Positions 17,299 to 27,367 of a stretch of DNA of 64,000 nt are shown piece by piece. Each line of letters starts with the position of its first letter. Position 1 is the first letter of the stretch. The position numbers and the translations under genes were made by a program. The notes beneath the pieces are model-generated. The model had not been told where the DNA came from, did no database searches, and worked only from the letters and a program-made list of their open reading frames with translations. The DNA is taken from positions 447,637-511,636 of the forward strand of contig KV454013.1 in NCBI GenBank assembly GCA_001661245.1, given 5' to 3'. Origin of the DNA: Pachysolen tannophilus NRRL Y-2460 (lineage: Eukaryota; Ascomycota; Pichiomycetes; Alaninales; Pachysolenaceae).

Positions 17299-19461
17299 AT
17301 GGTAGAAGCTGTTAATGAGTATTCTTCCGTGTTGGATTTGGGGGAAGTACCCGAGAATTCATTATCTGAGTTAATTGAGATTTTCAGCCGAATTTCATTG
17401 CATGAAAAACAAAATCACTTGTTGGTATTATACAGGCCATTATCCAAATATATAAATAGGTTAACACCATTTAGTAAGTTGAAAGAATTGACTCAAATTT
17501 CCAAAGTAGTATGGTTAGATGAAGAAATAGATGAAAATATATTTAAAAGCTTTGAAAGCTTAGTTTTTTTGATTGAGGATGCTTATGAAAATATTGAAAC
17601 TATGTCAGATATTATCAAGAGAAAGATTTTACCTTTAGATCAAAAATTTATTTTATCATGTATATTTACTTCAGCAAATCAATATTCCGATAGTCTTATT
17701 GTTGAAAACCTTAACTTAAAGGGAGATATAGATATATATTTTTGGAAAAATTTAAAGCCAATCAAAATCTTAAATGATTTATTAATTTTAGATAATAAGA
17801 ATTCTGATTTGAAAAATTTATACCAGTTGAATTCAATTTCATCGTTATCACAATTAGCTGAAACTTTAATAAAACTTATAATGTTTTCAAAATTTAAAAT
17901 GAGAATAACAAATATTTTTAAAAAGGGGATATTGTCTTTTAAGTTTGTTGATATCTTCTTAAAAGATCTAGAAATTTTTAAAAATTCTTTGGATTCAAAA
18001 GACAAGAAACTGTTAAACAACATTGAAGATTGTCTTTTCCTTGATTCAAATTCATTTTTCAACAAACAATGTGATTTAATAGTTTTGGAAAGATCAATAG
18101 ATTTGATCAGTCCTTTATTGACACAATTAACCTATATGGGACTTATAGATGAATTTTACAAGATTGATTTGAATCAAATTGAAATTGAAAACTTAAATCA
18201 TACCGAATCAAATAACAATGCACAAACTTCAATAATTTCATTTGATGATGATAATTTTTTCCAAGAAGAATTAAAAGATTTAAATTTTTCCAAAGTTGGT
18301 CCAATATTAAATTTTAAAGCAAAATTTTTACAACAAGAATTTGAAAATAGACACAAGATCAAAGATAATTTAAATGAGATGAAATCATTTGTTAAAAGAT
18401 TAAACGATTTGACTAACCAGCAGAATTTGATCAAGAATCATACCTTAATAGCTGAAAGCATTTTGAATAAAGTTAAAAATAATAACAATGAAGATACAAT
18501 AAAATTAGATTTAATTGAAGGAGAACAAGATGATGAAGATGATAGTTATTTTTCAAAATTTATTGATTTACAGCAACAGATCTTGTCCAATAATTTAGAT
18601 AATTCTTCAAATTGTGATCAAATATTGAAATTCTTATATATTTATGATCCACCATTAAAAGATTTTTTCAGATTATTAATTTTAACTAGTATAGTTAAAC
18701 GAGGTATCCGATTTAAAGAGTATAATAGCTTCAAAAAAGAAATCCTTGAACATTATGGATTTGATAAGTTGATCTTATTAAATAAGTTGAGAGATTTAAA
18801 GTTATTTTATATCAGGGAAGGAACAAACGAGAGCAATTTCACCTTATTATTCAATAATCGTAATAATAATACTAGTATCAATAATGGTAATACAACAAAT
18901 AATAACGAAAACTTACATTCAGATACCAATAATTTCCAATCTTCAGCACAATTAATTAAAGATTTTGCTGACTTAAGCTATAATCTAAATTTACTTCCAG
19001 ATGGTAATAACACAAATTTAGAAGAAGAACCAGATTTCGTACTACCGGGATATATTCCAGTTATAACTAGATTGATCCAATCCATCTATTCTAGAGATTT
19101 TATGATTAATAACACTTTAAAACCCAATGATGCCCAACCTTTAAAGAAATTTAACTGGGAAAACTTAAACCAATACTTAAGTCCCGACTATTACAAAAAT
19201 TTCGAAAAAGACGAATTTACAGAAGAGTTATTAATACCTGAATCCAAAAGTCAAATTTTCAAACATGCACAACCTCGTACAACAAATAAGGAAGAAGAAC
19301 TAATAATACTAGTCATGATCGGTGGCATAACATACGCAGAATTAGCAAGCATCAGATTCATCATTAACAAAATCAATAAAGATAAAGGCTACAACAAAAA
19401 ACTAATTGTCTTGACAAATGGAATAATTAAAGGTGATGATATTATAGAAATGTGTTCATAA
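17299..19461 (+). CDS. VPS33: Vps33, SM protein of HOPS/CORVET
   Basis: 720-residue Sec1/Munc18 protein that binds SNAREs in the HOPS and CORVET tethers and drives fusion at the vacuole and endosome. The diagnostic segment DLIVLERSIDLISPLLTQLTYMGLIDE is present (about 260-285). KVGPILNFKAKFLQQEFENRHKIKDNLNEMK and the C-terminal block LVMIGGITYAELASIRFI, with KKLIVLTNGIIKGDDII, complete the match. Low-complexity Asn-rich and acidic insertions separate conserved parts. Length is close to S. cerevisiae Vps33 (691). One in-frame CTG (18010) at a variable site. Confidence 0.93.
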   Translation: MVEAVNEYSSVLDLGEVPENSLSELIEIFSRISLHEKQNHLLVLYRPLSKYINRLTPFSKLKELTQISKVVWLDEEIDENIFKSFESLVFLIEDAYENIETMSDIIKRKILPLDQKFILSCIFTSANQYSDSLIVENLNLKGDIDIYFWKNLKPIKILNDLLILDNKNSDLKNLYQLNSISSLSQLAETLIKLIMFSKFKMRITNIFKKGILSFKFVDIFLKDLEIFKNSLDSKDKKLLNNIEDCLFLDSNSFFNKQCDLIVLERSIDLISPLLTQLTYMGLIDEFYKIDLNQIEIENLNHTESNNNAQTSIISFDDDNFFQEELKDLNFSKVGPILNFKAKFLQQEFENRHKIKDNLNEMKSFVKRLNDLTNQQNLIKNHTLIAESILNKVKNNNNEDTIKLDLIEGEQDDEDDSYFSKFIDLQQQILSNNLDNSSNCDQILKFLYIYDPPLKDFFRLLILTSIVKRGIRFKEYNSFKKEILEHYGFDKLILLNKLRDLKLFYIREGTNESNFTLLFNNRNNNTSINNGNTTNNNENLHSDTNNFQSSAQLIKDFADLSYNLNLLPDGNNTNLEEEPDFVLPGYIPVITRLIQSIYSRDFMINNTLKPNDAQPLKKFNWENLNQYLSPDYYKNFEKDEFTEELLIPESKSQIFKHAQPRTTNKEEELIILVMIGGITYAELASIRFIINKINKDKGYNKKLIVLTNGIIKGDDIIEMCS

Positions 19462-19677
19462 CCTGAGATGAGAAGGTGAAAAAAAAAAAAAAAAAATTTT
19501 TTTAGTAATTTTTTTTTCTGGTTCAGATGATCATTTTTGTCTACCCCGTAGAAGAAAGAAATCAGTAGCTTTTTAAAAATAAAAGTGACGGTTTTCATAG
19601 TCAGTATTTAAGGTTAATTATATTGTTTGTCTTTTATGTTTTTTTTCCTTAATTTTTTATATTGGTATATTTAAAAG

Positions 19678-22600
19678 ATGCGAAATCTTACGGTATTAAA
19701 TAAAGGTCGTATTGTGCCGCAATCGATAACTTATCCTGATTTACAAGTAATAGATGCTGTATTCGATCCAATCAATGATAGTATAACGTATTGTTTAAGT
19801 AATGAGGAATCACATCTTATTGAGGTTCAGCAGTTTCTGAAAACTGGTGAGATTACAACTTTAGCTTCATTTCCAATAAAGGAGTTTGATACGTTATTAA
19901 GTTTTAGTCATTTTGCTGATTCTTTTCAATTAATTTTCATATTCCGTCAAGGTGATATAGTGAGAGCAACATATGATCCACAAGTTCCTTCTCCTGATTC
20001 CACTGTTGTTGAGATTGTTGGATCAATAGATTGTGGTTTAAAATGTGCTTCGTGGTCTCCAGATGAAGAAAGTTTAGCAATGTTGTCAATGGAGAACAAT
20101 TTATTACTTCTTTCGAGATTATTTGAACCAATTGCTGAAAAAATTTTAGACCCAAAAGAAGTAAACTTGAAAACACAGGTTTCTGTTGGATGGGGTAAAA
20201 AGGAAACACAATTCAAAGGGAAAGGAGCGAGAGCAATAGAAAGAGAAAAACTTTCAAAGGAAGGTGGTGGTGGTTTACAAGATCCAACCTTGGCTATTAT
20301 AGAAAAGGGTGAATTGAGCGAATATGATGATCATTCAAGTAAAATATCTTGGAGAGGTGACTGTTCATACTTTGCTATTACTAACATTGAAACCCCTGAA
20401 GTTGATGGTGATCCAAGAAGAGTCATTAGGGTTTATACCAGAGATGGTGAATTGGAAAGTTGCTCAGAAGCAGTTGATGGTTTGGAAAGTAACTTGTCCT
20501 GGAAACCTCAAGGATCTTTAATTGCATCAACACAGAGAAGACTTGAAGAAGAGATTGGTGAGGAAGTATTGGATTTGGTTTTTTTTGAGAAAAATGGTTT
20601 AAGACATGGTGGGTTTACTTCAAGGTTGCCTCCTGCTTCTAGAATTTTGAAGTTAGAATGGTCACTGAATTCTGAAGTATTATGCTTCCAATTAGAAAAT
20701 TCTATTCAATTTTGGACCACTAAAAATTACCATTGGTATTTGAAACAAGAAATATTAAGTGATGAACCAATTAGATTCATATATTTCCATCAGGAAAAAC
20801 CATTAAGAATAATGATTGGAACTGAAACTTCACTTAGAATTATAGATTTAGCATACAAGACAATAAATGGACCTACATGCTCACCGAATGATATAGGTAT
20901 GACATGTTCTATTGATGGTAGGACATGCTTGATAACTCCATTGGCTTTGGCAAATGTCCCTCCACCAATGGGATACAGAGAAATTGATTGCAATGAACCT
21001 TTATTGGATGTTTCAATTTCTTCAACAAATAGCATCATGGCTTGCTTAAGTAATACCAATTTAACTTTAGTGACACTAGATGAAAAAATTCAAGCACCAA
21101 AAATTGTTTCCGATTTCAAACTTTCTGAGTTTGATATTATCAGTGAAGAAGTAAGACAAATTGCAGTAATAAGAAACGATTTTGTAGTTATATTGTATGA
21201 TAATGAATTTAACTCAAAATTGTGTGTCCTTGATATTAAAAATGATTTATACAGACCAAAAATAATAACTACAGTTGATGTTTCTCCAAAGATTGTCTTA
21301 TTAAAACAACAGTCAGATTTCAATGGTGTGACTTATGAAACAATAGCTGGTAAAGTTTTTCAATTGACTGATGATTTTGAAAGCGTGGAACTATGTCATT
21401 TCCCACAGTTATGTACTGAATATGAAGTCGCATTAAAACCTTCAAACGAGGAATTTGGCGATGGTGAAGCAAAATTTGTTGTGTTTGGTATAACATCAAA
21501 TGGTAAGCTTTTTGCAAATGATCAGCAATTGTCTTCTGCGGTCACTTCTTTGAAAGTCACTGAGGCTCATTTAATATATACTACAGCTCAACACCAAATC
21601 AAATTTGTACATTTATCAAATGATTTGAATTATAGAGTTGTTGAAGATGCTCAAAATCAAAATAATTCCACATTTGCAGATGAAAGAGTTAGATTGATTG
21701 AGAGAGGTTCCATTATAGTATCCGTTATACCTTCAAAGCTAACAGTGGTTTTACAGGCACCTAGAGGTAACTTGGAGAGTATCTACCCAAGAATTATGAC
21801 GTTGACTGGAGTAAGAAACGATATCAAGTCTAAGAATTACAAGAAAGCCTTTATGACATGTAGAACTCATAGAATTGATTTAGATATATTGTATGACTAT
21901 GATCCGCAGTTGTTTTTCAGCAATTTGGAACTCTTTGTCAATCAGATTGAGAAAGTCGAATATTTGGATTTGTTTGTTAGTTGTTTACACGAGGAAGATG
22001 CTACAAAGACAAAATACAAAGAGACGTTGAATTTGAAACTGGAGAATAATATTCCTGAGGAGAATGTGCAATCTTTCAAAGAAAAACAAATTGATCCTAA
22101 GGATAGCAAAGTTAATAAAATTTGTGAAGGCATATTATCAGTATTGTTGAAGCCTAAGTACAAGAAGAAGTATTTGCAAACGATAATAACTGCATATGCC
22201 TGTGAAAGGCCTCCAAACTTGGAAACTGCATTGACCTTGATTAGTTCTTTCACCTCTCAAGAGGATATAGAGAAAACGGTTCAACATTTATGCTTTCTCC
22301 AAGATGTCAACAGGTTGTATAACGTTGCTTTGTCATTGTATGATATCCCTTTGACATTGATAGTAGCCCAACAATCACAAAAAGATCCAAAAGAGTATCT
22401 CCCATTTTTGCAAAATTTGCATGTTCAACCTGATTTGAGAAAGAAATTTTTGATTGATACGCACCTAAAGAATTTTGAGAAAGCTTTGAATTCTTTGACT
22501 AAAATTGAAGATGTCGATATGGAAGAAGTTAAAGAGTATATTATCGATCACGATTTATACAAACACGCTTTGTCTATTTATAAGGATGATAAACTGAAAA

Positions 22601-23607
22601 TTGACATCATATTGAAGATATATGCCAAGTTTTTGCATGGGAAGTCCGAGTTTGTTGAAGCTGGTATAACTTATGAAATTTTAGGAGAATATGAATTGGC
22701 TCTTGAGGATTATATTTTGGCTAGAAGATGGAGGGAAGCTCTTACATTAGCTTTAAGGCCTGAATTGAAAGAAAAAAAATTGATTGAATCATGTGAAAGG
22801 TTGACAGTGTTTTTAACTGAAGAACACAAATATACCGCAGCGGCTGAAATTGAATTCAAGTATTTGAAGAATATTGAAGAAGCGTTAAAATTGTATTGTA
22901 AGGATTATTATTTCGAAACAGCTATACTTTTATGCGTTGATGAAAACAAATTGGAGTTGATCGAGGACGTTATTGATCCTGCATTAGGTGAGGGCCTTGG
23001 TGTGATTTTGGAGTTACTTGCTGATTGTTTCAAACAAGTAGAATCACAATTATCAAGATTAAGAGAGTTACGTTTCAAGAAAAAAGAAGATCCTTATGCT
23101 TTCTACGGTGAAGATGGTGTTGACTCGATGGACACTCCGGATAATGTTTCTATTGCAGCTTCTGAGACATCTACAAAAGAATCATTTTTCACAAGATACA
23201 CTGGTAAGACTTCGGGAACAGCTAAAACTGGTGCTTCCAGACGTACTGCTAAAAACAAGAGAAGAGAAGAACGTAAGAAGGCAAGAGGTAAAAAAGGTAC
23301 TATTTACGAAGAAGAATATCTTGTTAAGTCTATTGGTAGATTAATTGAAAGGCTAGAGACAACAGAGCCGGAATCTGTAAGATTAATTGAAGGATTAATC
23401 AAGAGAAATAGGTTTAAAGAAGCTTATGATTTACAGAAAAGGTTTATTCAACTTTTACAGTTGTTAAAGGACAACATCCAGGAGATATACAATATCAGCG
23501 AAAAGGATAGAGAAAGAGTTGATGATAACGGTATGATTTATTACCTCCCAGAAATCCCAATTCCATCTATTAAGGAATATCCAAAGAAAAATATTTTGGA
23601 TTTTTAA
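19678..23607 (+). CDS. IKI3: Elongator subunit Elp1/Iki3
   Basis: 1309-residue scaffold of the Elongator complex, which makes the mcm5/ncm5 modification of U34 in tRNA. The N-terminal half forms WD40 beta-propellers: KTQVSVGWGKKETQFKGKG, ISWRGDCSYFAI, RVIRVYTRDGELES. The middle and C-terminal part is a TPR-like superhelix: YEILGEYELALEDYILARRWREAL, LYCKDYYFETAILL. A Lys/Arg cluster (ASRRTAKNKRREERKKARGKKG, about 1180-1205) corresponds to the basic tRNA-binding region. CTG codons at 19837, 20665, 22039 and 22594; the one at residue 330 (EWS-CTG-NSEVL) aligns with an Ala in human ELP1 as far as I recall. Confidence 0.97.
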   Translation: MRNLTVLNKGRIVPQSITYPDLQVIDAVFDPINDSITYCLSNEESHLIEVQQFLKTGEITTLASFPIKEFDTLLSFSHFADSFQLIFIFRQGDIVRATYDPQVPSPDSTVVEIVGSIDCGLKCASWSPDEESLAMLSMENNLLLLSRLFEPIAEKILDPKEVNLKTQVSVGWGKKETQFKGKGARAIEREKLSKEGGGGLQDPTLAIIEKGELSEYDDHSSKISWRGDCSYFAITNIETPEVDGDPRRVIRVYTRDGELESCSEAVDGLESNLSWKPQGSLIASTQRRLEEEIGEEVLDLVFFEKNGLRHGGFTSRLPPASRILKLEWSLNSEVLCFQLENSIQFWTTKNYHWYLKQEILSDEPIRFIYFHQEKPLRIMIGTETSLRIIDLAYKTINGPTCSPNDIGMTCSIDGRTCLITPLALANVPPPMGYREIDCNEPLLDVSISSTNSIMACLSNTNLTLVTLDEKIQAPKIVSDFKLSEFDIISEEVRQIAVIRNDFVVILYDNEFNSKLCVLDIKNDLYRPKIITTVDVSPKIVLLKQQSDFNGVTYETIAGKVFQLTDDFESVELCHFPQLCTEYEVALKPSNEEFGDGEAKFVVFGITSNGKLFANDQQLSSAVTSLKVTEAHLIYTTAQHQIKFVHLSNDLNYRVVEDAQNQNNSTFADERVRLIERGSIIVSVIPSKLTVVLQAPRGNLESIYPRIMTLTGVRNDIKSKNYKKAFMTCRTHRIDLDILYDYDPQLFFSNLELFVNQIEKVEYLDLFVSCLHEEDATKTKYKETLNLKLENNIPEENVQSFKEKQIDPKDSKVNKICEGILSVLLKPKYKKKYLQTIITAYACERPPNLETALTLISSFTSQEDIEKTVQHLCFLQDVNRLYNVALSLYDIPLTLIVAQQSQKDPKEYLPFLQNLHVQPDLRKKFLIDTHLKNFEKALNSLTKIEDVDMEEVKEYIIDHDLYKHALSIYKDDKLKIDIILKIYAKFLHGKSEFVEAGITYEILGEYELALEDYILARRWREALTLALRPELKEKKLIESCERLTVFLTEEHKYTAAAEIEFKYLKNIEEALKLYCKDYYFETAILLCVDENKLELIEDVIDPALGEGLGVILELLADCFKQVESQLSRLRELRFKKKEDPYAFYGEDGVDSMDTPDNVSIAASETSTKESFFTRYTGKTSGTAKTGASRRTAKNKRREERKKARGKKGTIYEEEYLVKSIGRLIERLETTEPESVRLIEGLIKRNRFKEAYDLQKRFIQLLQLLKDNIQEIYNISEKDRERVDDNGMIYYLPEIPIPSIKEYPKKNILDF

Positions 23608-23697
23608 AACAATTTGTATTTTATATATGCTAACTTTTTGAATTAAAATGCTTTGTAAATTGTTAAAATAAAAATATTGTACGTAATACTTTTAATT

Positions 23698-24177
23698 TTA
23701 TAACTTCTTTTCGTGATCTAAAAGAATATCTTTCAATTCTAATACACATTTCTTTATAGCATCATTATAACTTTCTTTCTTACATTTAGTAAATGCCAAT
23801 GATTTTGAAGGTAAATTATGAGATTTAGCTATACCCACCGATTCATGAAATGTACCATCTTTCAAAGTTAACCTTACAATTGTCGTCATTTGCATCGAAT
23901 ACCGATTTTCTTCTACATTCTCATCAAACAGTATTATCTCATTACCAACAATCTGTGTAGACCAACCATCAAACCCAAACGATTCATTACACAAATTTAA
24001 CACCGTGGTTAAACTCAATTTTTGAAAAGCAAATCCGTAATTATTAAACCTCGCCTTATTATAATTTAGCAAATTGTCCAACTTCAAATTCAATGTACCT
24101 ATTTTCAGAATTGACCACTCTGAAACTGGTACATCTTGGTCTATCAACGTCTCACTAAAATCATCATATGTTATCAT
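23698..24177 (-). CDS. RAD59: Rad59, Rad52-family annealing protein
   Basis: 159 residues. The Rad52-type N-terminal domain is seen in YGFAFQKLSLTTVLNLCNESFGFDGWSTQI, IVRLTLKDGTFHESVGIA and ESYNDAIKKCVLELKD. Rad52 itself is far longer and has a Rad51-binding tail. A short protein with only the annealing domain fits Rad59, which helps Rad52 in single-strand annealing and break-induced replication in the nucleus. It is shorter than S. cerevisiae Rad59 (238), lacking its C-terminal extension. Convergent with ELP1 (90 bp gap) and divergent from FOX2. Confidence 0.87.
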   Translation of the reverse strand: MITYDDFSETLIDQDVPVSEWSILKIGTLNLKLDNLLNYNKARFNNYGFAFQKLSLTTVLNLCNESFGFDGWSTQIVGNEIILFDENVEENRYSMQMTTIVRLTLKDGTFHESVGIAKSHNLPSKSLAFTKCKKESYNDAIKKCVLELKDILLDHEKKL

Positions 24178-24423
24178 ACTACTGATCTTTCTGATCTCTC
24201 TTTCTCCTTTGGTGTTTATAATTTAAATTGCTAAAACCTTTTGTTTTTGCTAATTTTTTATTTTCTTTTACTATTTTAAATTGATGATGTCCCCGCAAAA
24301 CAAGATCATGAATAATTTTTAAATAAATTAAATACTTAAACGATAATAAATCCTCATTAGAATTGATTGATATTTTATTGAGATATCACACTTGATGGTA
24401 AGGTGTTGTAATTGTAATTGGTT

Positions 24424-27180
24424 ATGTCTACAGATACTCTTAGATTTGATAATAAGGTTGTAATCATCACCGGTGCTGGTGGTGGTTTGGGTAAAACTTA
24501 TGCTTTACTATTTGCTTCGAGAGGTGCGAAAGTTGTTGTCAATGATTTAGGTGGTAGTTTAGCAGGTTCTGGGACTTCCAATAAAGCTGCTGACTTGGTG
24601 GTAAAGGAAATTGAGGCGAATGGTGGTATTGCACTGGCAAATTATGATAATATTGTGACAAATCCTGATGGAATATTGAAAACAGCAATTGACAATTTCG
24701 GGACGGTTCATATCTTGATCAACAATGCTGGTATCTTGAAAGATTCTAGCTTTGCCAAGATGAGCGAGTCTGCATTTAGTGATGTAGTTGCAGTTCATCT
24801 TGAAGGTTCTTTTAAATTGACCAAATTGTGCTGGCCATATTTTAGGAATCAGAATTATGGAAGAATTATTAATACTGCTTCGCCAGCTGGCTTATACGGG
24901 AATTTTGGACAACTGAATTACTCTGCTGCTAAATTGGGACTCGTTGGACTTAGTGAGACGTTAGCTAAGGAAGGATTTAAGTATAATATCAAGTGTAACG
25001 CTATAGCACCAATCGCACGTTCAAGAATGACTGAAAATTTACTACCACCTAATATCTTGGAGAAATTATCACCAAACAAGATTTCTCCCTTAGTTGCGTA
25101 TTTGGGTCATAGTTCAAACGAAATCACAGGTGCTATTTTTGAAGTTGCAGCAGGGTTTTTTGGCCAGATTAGATGGGAAAGATCTGGTGGAGTTTATTTC
25201 AAACCAAATGATTCTTTTACTCCAGAAGCTATATTAAACAAATTCAAAGATATTTTAATATTTGATGCTGGTACCACTCAGCATCCAAAAATGTTAAATG
25301 ATTATAATAAGATTTATGAGACTACGAGTAAATTTGAGAAAGATAATGATCAAGGTAAAGAGAAAATTGATTTGAAAGGGAAAGTAGTTATTATCACAGG
25401 GGCAGGAAGTGGTCTTGGAAAGAGTCATGCTTTATTCTATGCAAAATATGGTGCAAAAGTTGTTGTAAACGATTTTAGAGATCCTGAATCTTGTTGCAAT
25501 GAGATTAATCTGAGGTATGGAAACAACACTGCGGTTCCAGCTAAATGTGATGTCTTTTCGGAGCCTGAAACTATTGTTGATATTGCTTTAAATCATTTCG
25601 GAAGAATAGATATCTTGGTAAATAATGCTGGTATCTTAAGGGATAGGTCTTTTGGCAAAATGTCTGATAAAGAATGGAGTGATGTATTGAACATTCACTT
25701 GTTTGGTACATTCAAATTAACAAAATTATGCTGGCCGATTTTTTTAAAACAAAAGTTTGGTAGGATTATAAACACCACTTCAACCTCAGGCATCTATGGT
25801 AACTTTGGACAAGCCAACTATGCGGCAGCAAAAGCTGCAATTTTGGGTCTTTCAAGGACTTTAGCAATTGAAGGTGCAAAACATAACATAATAACAAATG
25901 TCATTGCACCTCATGCAGAAACTTCAATGACGAAAACAATTTTCGAAAAGAATGAATTAAATAAATTTGAGCCTACTCAGGTTTCTCCTTTGTTAATTGT
26001 GTTGTCAATGGATAAGGTTCCGGTTATAGGTGAATTATTTGAAATTGGAGCTGGTTGGATTGGAAATACAAGATGGCAAAGAGCTAAAGGAGTTATATGT
26101 CATGATCAAGATATTAGTATTGAGTTTGTTGCCAATAACATTGATAAAATAACTGATTTTACAGAAGGTACTTTGGCTATAAAGTCTATTCAGGAATCGA
26201 GCATGTCTATATTAACAGCAGTTGATAGTAACAATGGGGGCGACGACAACGAAGATGATGATGATGAAGATGACGATGAAAATGATGAAGATGAAGATGA
26301 AGATGAGGAGAACAATCCCGGAAATGACAGTTATCATTTCAACCATCGTCAAGTCATTCTATATAACATCAGTGTTGGCGCAACAGCAAAAGATCTACAA
26401 TATGTTTACGAAAACGATGCACAATTCAAAGTGTTACCATCTTTTGGTGTTATCCCATTTATGAACCAAGAAGATGGTGGCTTGAACATGCCCCAAATTA
26501 CTAAGAATTTTAATCCAATGCTGCTATTACATGGTGAGCATTACTTAAAATTAAACCAGTTCCCAATCCCAACATCAGGAACACTAATCACTAAAAGTTT
26601 CCCAATAGCTGTAATCGATAAGGGAAAAAACTGTGTGATAGTTGCAGGCTATGAAACGCTTGATCAAAAAACACAAAAGGTTTTGTTTTACAATGAAGCA
26701 TCATATTTTGTAAGAAATTGTTCTTCAAAAACAGGTCAAACAAAGTTTTTCAAGAAAAGAGAAGAATTTGCATCCAAAATGTTCAATGCACCTTCTGGAA
26801 CACCTTATTTTGAATCTGAATATAAAACTTCCCCTGATCAAGCGTCGATATACAGACTAAACGGAGATTTTAATCCTTTGCACATTGATCCAGTGTTTGC
26901 TAATGGCGCACATTTTCAACGACCAATTCTACACGGTTTGGCTTCTTTTGGTATATCTTGTAAGATATTATACGAAAAATTTGGATCATTCAACCAAGTA
27001 AAATTGAGATTTTCTAATATCGTTTATCCAGGTGAAACATTATTAGTCAAAGCATGGAGAGATTCCGCAGATAAGACTTTAATCATATGGGAAACATGGA
27101 GTCTTGACAGGAATTGTCGTGTCATCTCCAATGCTGGTCTAAGATTACTTGAATCAAAACAGAGAAATCCCAAATTATGA
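24424..27180 (+). CDS. FOX2: Peroxisomal multifunctional beta-oxidation enzyme Fox2
   Basis: 918 residues. Performs the hydratase-2 and (3R)-hydroxyacyl-CoA dehydrogenase steps of peroxisomal beta-oxidation. Two tandem SDR domains, each with TGAGxGLGK, NNAGIL and a YxAAK motif: A at about 6-300, B at about 315-600. A MaoC-type hot-dog hydratase 2 follows (about 640-915), with YRLNGDFNPLHIDP and PILHGLASFGIS. An acidic Asp/Glu/Asn linker (about 600-630) joins B to the hydratase. The C-terminus PKL resembles a weak PTS1. ATG at 24424 is chosen because 24418 is TTG. CTG at residue 164 replaces the conserved Ala of GQANYSAAK, whereas domain B uses GCC at the same site (25813); key evidence for CUG = Ala. 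Confidence 0.97.
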   Translation: MSTDTLRFDNKVVIITGAGGGLGKTYALLFASRGAKVVVNDLGGSLAGSGTSNKAADLVVKEIEANGGIALANYDNIVTNPDGILKTAIDNFGTVHILINNAGILKDSSFAKMSESAFSDVVAVHLEGSFKLTKLCWPYFRNQNYGRIINTASPAGLYGNFGQLNYSAAKLGLVGLSETLAKEGFKYNIKCNAIAPIARSRMTENLLPPNILEKLSPNKISPLVAYLGHSSNEITGAIFEVAAGFFGQIRWERSGGVYFKPNDSFTPEAILNKFKDILIFDAGTTQHPKMLNDYNKIYETTSKFEKDNDQGKEKIDLKGKVVIITGAGSGLGKSHALFYAKYGAKVVVNDFRDPESCCNEINLRYGNNTAVPAKCDVFSEPETIVDIALNHFGRIDILVNNAGILRDRSFGKMSDKEWSDVLNIHLFGTFKLTKLCWPIFLKQKFGRIINTTSTSGIYGNFGQANYAAAKAAILGLSRTLAIEGAKHNIITNVIAPHAETSMTKTIFEKNELNKFEPTQVSPLLIVLSMDKVPVIGELFEIGAGWIGNTRWQRAKGVICHDQDISIEFVANNIDKITDFTEGTLAIKSIQESSMSILTAVDSNNGGDDNEDDDDEDDDENDEDEDEDEENNPGNDSYHFNHRQVILYNISVGATAKDLQYVYENDAQFKVLPSFGVIPFMNQEDGGLNMPQITKNFNPMLLLHGEHYLKLNQFPIPTSGTLITKSFPIAVIDKGKNCVIVAGYETLDQKTQKVLFYNEASYFVRNCSSKTGQTKFFKKREEFASKMFNAPSGTPYFESEYKTSPDQASIYRLNGDFNPLHIDPVFANGAHFQRPILHGLASFGISCKILYEKFGSFNQVKLRFSNIVYPGETLLVKAWRDSADKTLIIWETWSLDRNCRVISNAGLRLLESKQRNPKL

Positions 27181-27270
27181 ATATATACCTTTAAATATTA
27201 TGTATTTAGTTATATCTTGATGATTAAATCGTTATCGCATAGTAATTTGAACTATCTTAGTCTTTAAAAA

Positions 27271-27286
27271 TCAGCCGCGCGGCTGA
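27271..27286. promoter_or_regulatory. 16-bp perfect GC palindrome upstream of LYC1-like gene
   Basis: TCAGCCGCGCGGCTGA is a perfect inverted repeat in an otherwise AT-rich gap, 82 bp before the LYC1-like ATG. The facing CCG/CGG halves are of the kind bound by Zn2Cys6 factors. The factor is unknown. Confidence 0.5.
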
Positions 27287-27367
27287 AATGGAAATTTTTG
27301 TTCACATATAATTGAAGAGCTTCTTTTATTGCAAATGACATCAATTCTTTCTGTGCTAAAGCAATAG

